6,160 nucleotides of DNA from Pseudomonadota bacterium (GTDB lineage Bacteria > Pseudomonadota > Alphaproteobacteria > RF32 > CAG-239), in contig JAJWCP010000084.1 of NCBI GenBank assembly GCA_021617435.1, positions 1-6,160 of the forward strand. The letters run 5' to 3'. The position numbers and the translations under genes were made by a program. Below are positions 5,322 through 6,160 of this stretch, in pieces. The notes beneath the pieces are model-generated. The model was not told the origin of the DNA and made no database searches. It saw only the letters and a program-made list of their open reading frames with translations. Numbering within the stretch: position 1 is the stretch's first letter; each line of letters opens with the position of its first letter.

Positions 5322-5441
5322 TTATTTTGCAAATTTATATTTATCAATCTTATTTACCTTTTTTATATTCCGGTTTTTGATGTATTCATCACAAATACCA
5401 CCTTTAGGGCACTTGGCTGGTGATAATATGAGAATCTGGAT
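5322..5441 (-). pseudogene. Displaced C-terminal tail of the cysteine-rich protein (+1 frame)
   Basis: Past codon 198 of the gene below, the +1 frame is open from 5441 to a TAA at 5324-5322. It reads S-P-A-K-C-P-K-G-G-I-C-D-E-Y-I, then a lysine-rich end K-V-N-K-I-D-K-Y-K-F-A-K. A cysteine pair of this style fits the upstream protein much better than the present ending I-T-S-Q-V-P. Skipping one base near 5433 joins the frames and gives about 234 residues ending directly before the terminator. It may be a recent mutation, an assembly error or a programmed shift. The frame relationship is seen directly. The original continuity is inferred. Confidence 0.55.
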
Positions 5442-6027
5442 TTACAGTTGCCTCTCCACATTCAGCAAGTATGACAGAAGATTTTTTATGGCAACAACAA
5501 TCGGATTTATGGACTGAAAGCATTCCTTGGTAACAAGGACCGCCGGTTCTGTTTCCAATACTTGTTACGGTCCTGATTTTGTAGTAACTGTAAGATTGGT
5601 CGTCAACACCGAAATTTTCACAAATTTGTTGACAACTCTTTGATGCTATCAAAAATTCATCTTTACAAGTTACACAATCATAGCAAGTGCTGTTTACGCC
5701 ATTAATGGCTACAGTTACATCTTTGCATAAATAGCCTGTCGCAGTAGGTTTATTTGTGCGGAATCCTTTACTTTCGCATCCGGAACCGCTGTCGGTGACA
5801 ATCACACATCTTTTATAAGAAGTATCAAAAGGGCAGTAGATGTAGTGTCCGCAATTTTCAACATCAGCAGTGTAATAACCTAAAGTTTCGCAGTTACCTG
5901 CAGTATTTTGGTTACCTGCGCAGCCTGATATTCCACTGTAATCATTGAGGCAGGTGAGTGCAACAGCACAGTTAACGCTAAATATAAATAAAGACAAGCT
6001 TGTAAAAAACATAAAATTACGGCTCAT
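5404..6027 (-). CDS. Exported cysteine-rich protein of unknown family
   Basis: A 207-residue protein I cannot assign to a family. AGGAG (6039-6035) lies 7 nt before the ATG. Residues 5-19 are hydrophobic and a likely signal-peptidase I site follows A-V-A (21-23). Cys20 is not in a proper lipobox, with Asn before it, so it is probably not a lipoprotein. The mature part has 18 cysteines in about 184 residues, including C-P-F-D-T-S-Y-K-R-C (65-74), C-Y-D-C-V-T-C (115-121), C-Q-Q-I-C (132-136) and the triplet C-C-C (177-179). Small knotted disulfide modules are the natural reading, in the periplasm or at the surface. It shares its promoter module with the prepilin gene downstream, but a terminator separates the two. 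The C-terminus appears truncated by a frameshift near codon 198. Confidence 0.72.
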   Translation of the reverse strand: MSRNFMFFTSLSLFIFSVNCAVALTCLNDYSGISGCAGNQNTAGNCETLGYYTADVENCGHYIYCPFDTSYKRCVIVTDSGSGCESKGFRTNKPTATGYLCKDVTVAINGVNSTCYDCVTCKDEFLIASKSCQQICENFGVDDQSYSYYKIRTVTSIGNRTGGPCYQGMLSVHKSDCCCHKKSSVILAECGEATVNPDSHIITSQVP

Positions 6028-6065
6028 AATGTTGCTCCTAAGCTAAAATTAATGCATTTTGTTTC

Positions 6066-6092
6066 ATTTTAGCTTGCGTTTTTTTTTTGCAA
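6066..6092 (-). promoter_or_regulatory. Promoter of the cysteine-rich protein gene
   Basis: TTGCAA (6092-6087), 15 bp, TAAAAT (6071-6066) on the minus strand, identical in boxes and spacing to the promoter of the prepilin gene. Transcription from near 6059 gives a leader of about 32 nt. The one spacer difference between the copies lies at 6075. Confidence 0.55.
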
Positions 6093-6160
6093 TATTTACG
6101 AGTCTGTGCTGTGCATAAGTTGTATTTAAAGCCGCATTTTGAAATTCCCCTCTATGGAGG
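6066..6160 (-). repeat. 95-bp direct repeat, copy 2 (truncated by the window end)
   Basis: This is the second copy of the module at 5006-5100, in the same orientation and again directly upstream of a leftward gene for an exported protein. Its last 19 bases (6142-6160) equal the start of the left arm of the element at 5082-5255, so another copy of that element probably begins here. Confidence 0.88.

Noticed and set aside
5006..6160. The spaced repeats as a CRISPR array
   Set aside because: Only two long copies about 1 kb apart with a gene between them; repeat length and spacing do not fit.

Overview
The window looks like chromosomal DNA of a moderately AT-rich alphaproteobacterium. The evidence is the gene order: a divergent BamE lipoprotein gene, then a YceD/DUF177 gene, plsX, fabH, ihfA and a small MerR-type regulator. 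The run bamE < > DUF177-plsX-fabH-ihfA-merR is typical of that class. The codon use and the style of the exported proteins at the right end suggest an uncultured, host-associated (gut-type) lineage. That placement is inference from memory and was not tested by a search.

Positions 1-4190 are a compact housekeeping block. The BamE gene runs leftward off the window. A 61-bp divergent spacer separates it from yceD, which is followed by rpmF (L32), plsX and fabH. plsX and fabH overlap by 14 nt and are clearly coupled. They link ribosome and 23S rRNA biogenesis with phospholipid and fatty-acid initiation. ihfA and merR follow with a plausible promoter of their own and end at a strong bidirectional terminator (4163-4191). 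rpmF between yceD and plsX is the enterobacterial order, here combined with the alphaproteobacterial ihfA-merR tail.

Positions 4190-6160 are different in character: two leftward genes for exported proteins and a dense set of palindromic repeats. The first gene encodes a type IV prepilin-like protein. A 90-bp palindromic element (4843-4932) lies in frame inside its leader and supplies 30 residues. The second encodes a cysteine-rich secreted protein of no family I recognise. Its last part appears frameshifted: an open tail in the +1 frame runs to 5322, right up to the terminator at 5288-5314.

Both genes are preceded by the same 95-bp sequence (5006-5100 and 6066-6160, two mismatches). It carries a TTGCAA/TAAAAT promoter and runs into the left arm of a larger inverted-repeat element (5082-5255). 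The second copy is cut by the window edge, so the pattern may continue beyond it. I see no CRISPR array, tRNA, rRNA or transposase gene. The most interesting material is the repeat-linked exported-protein region.
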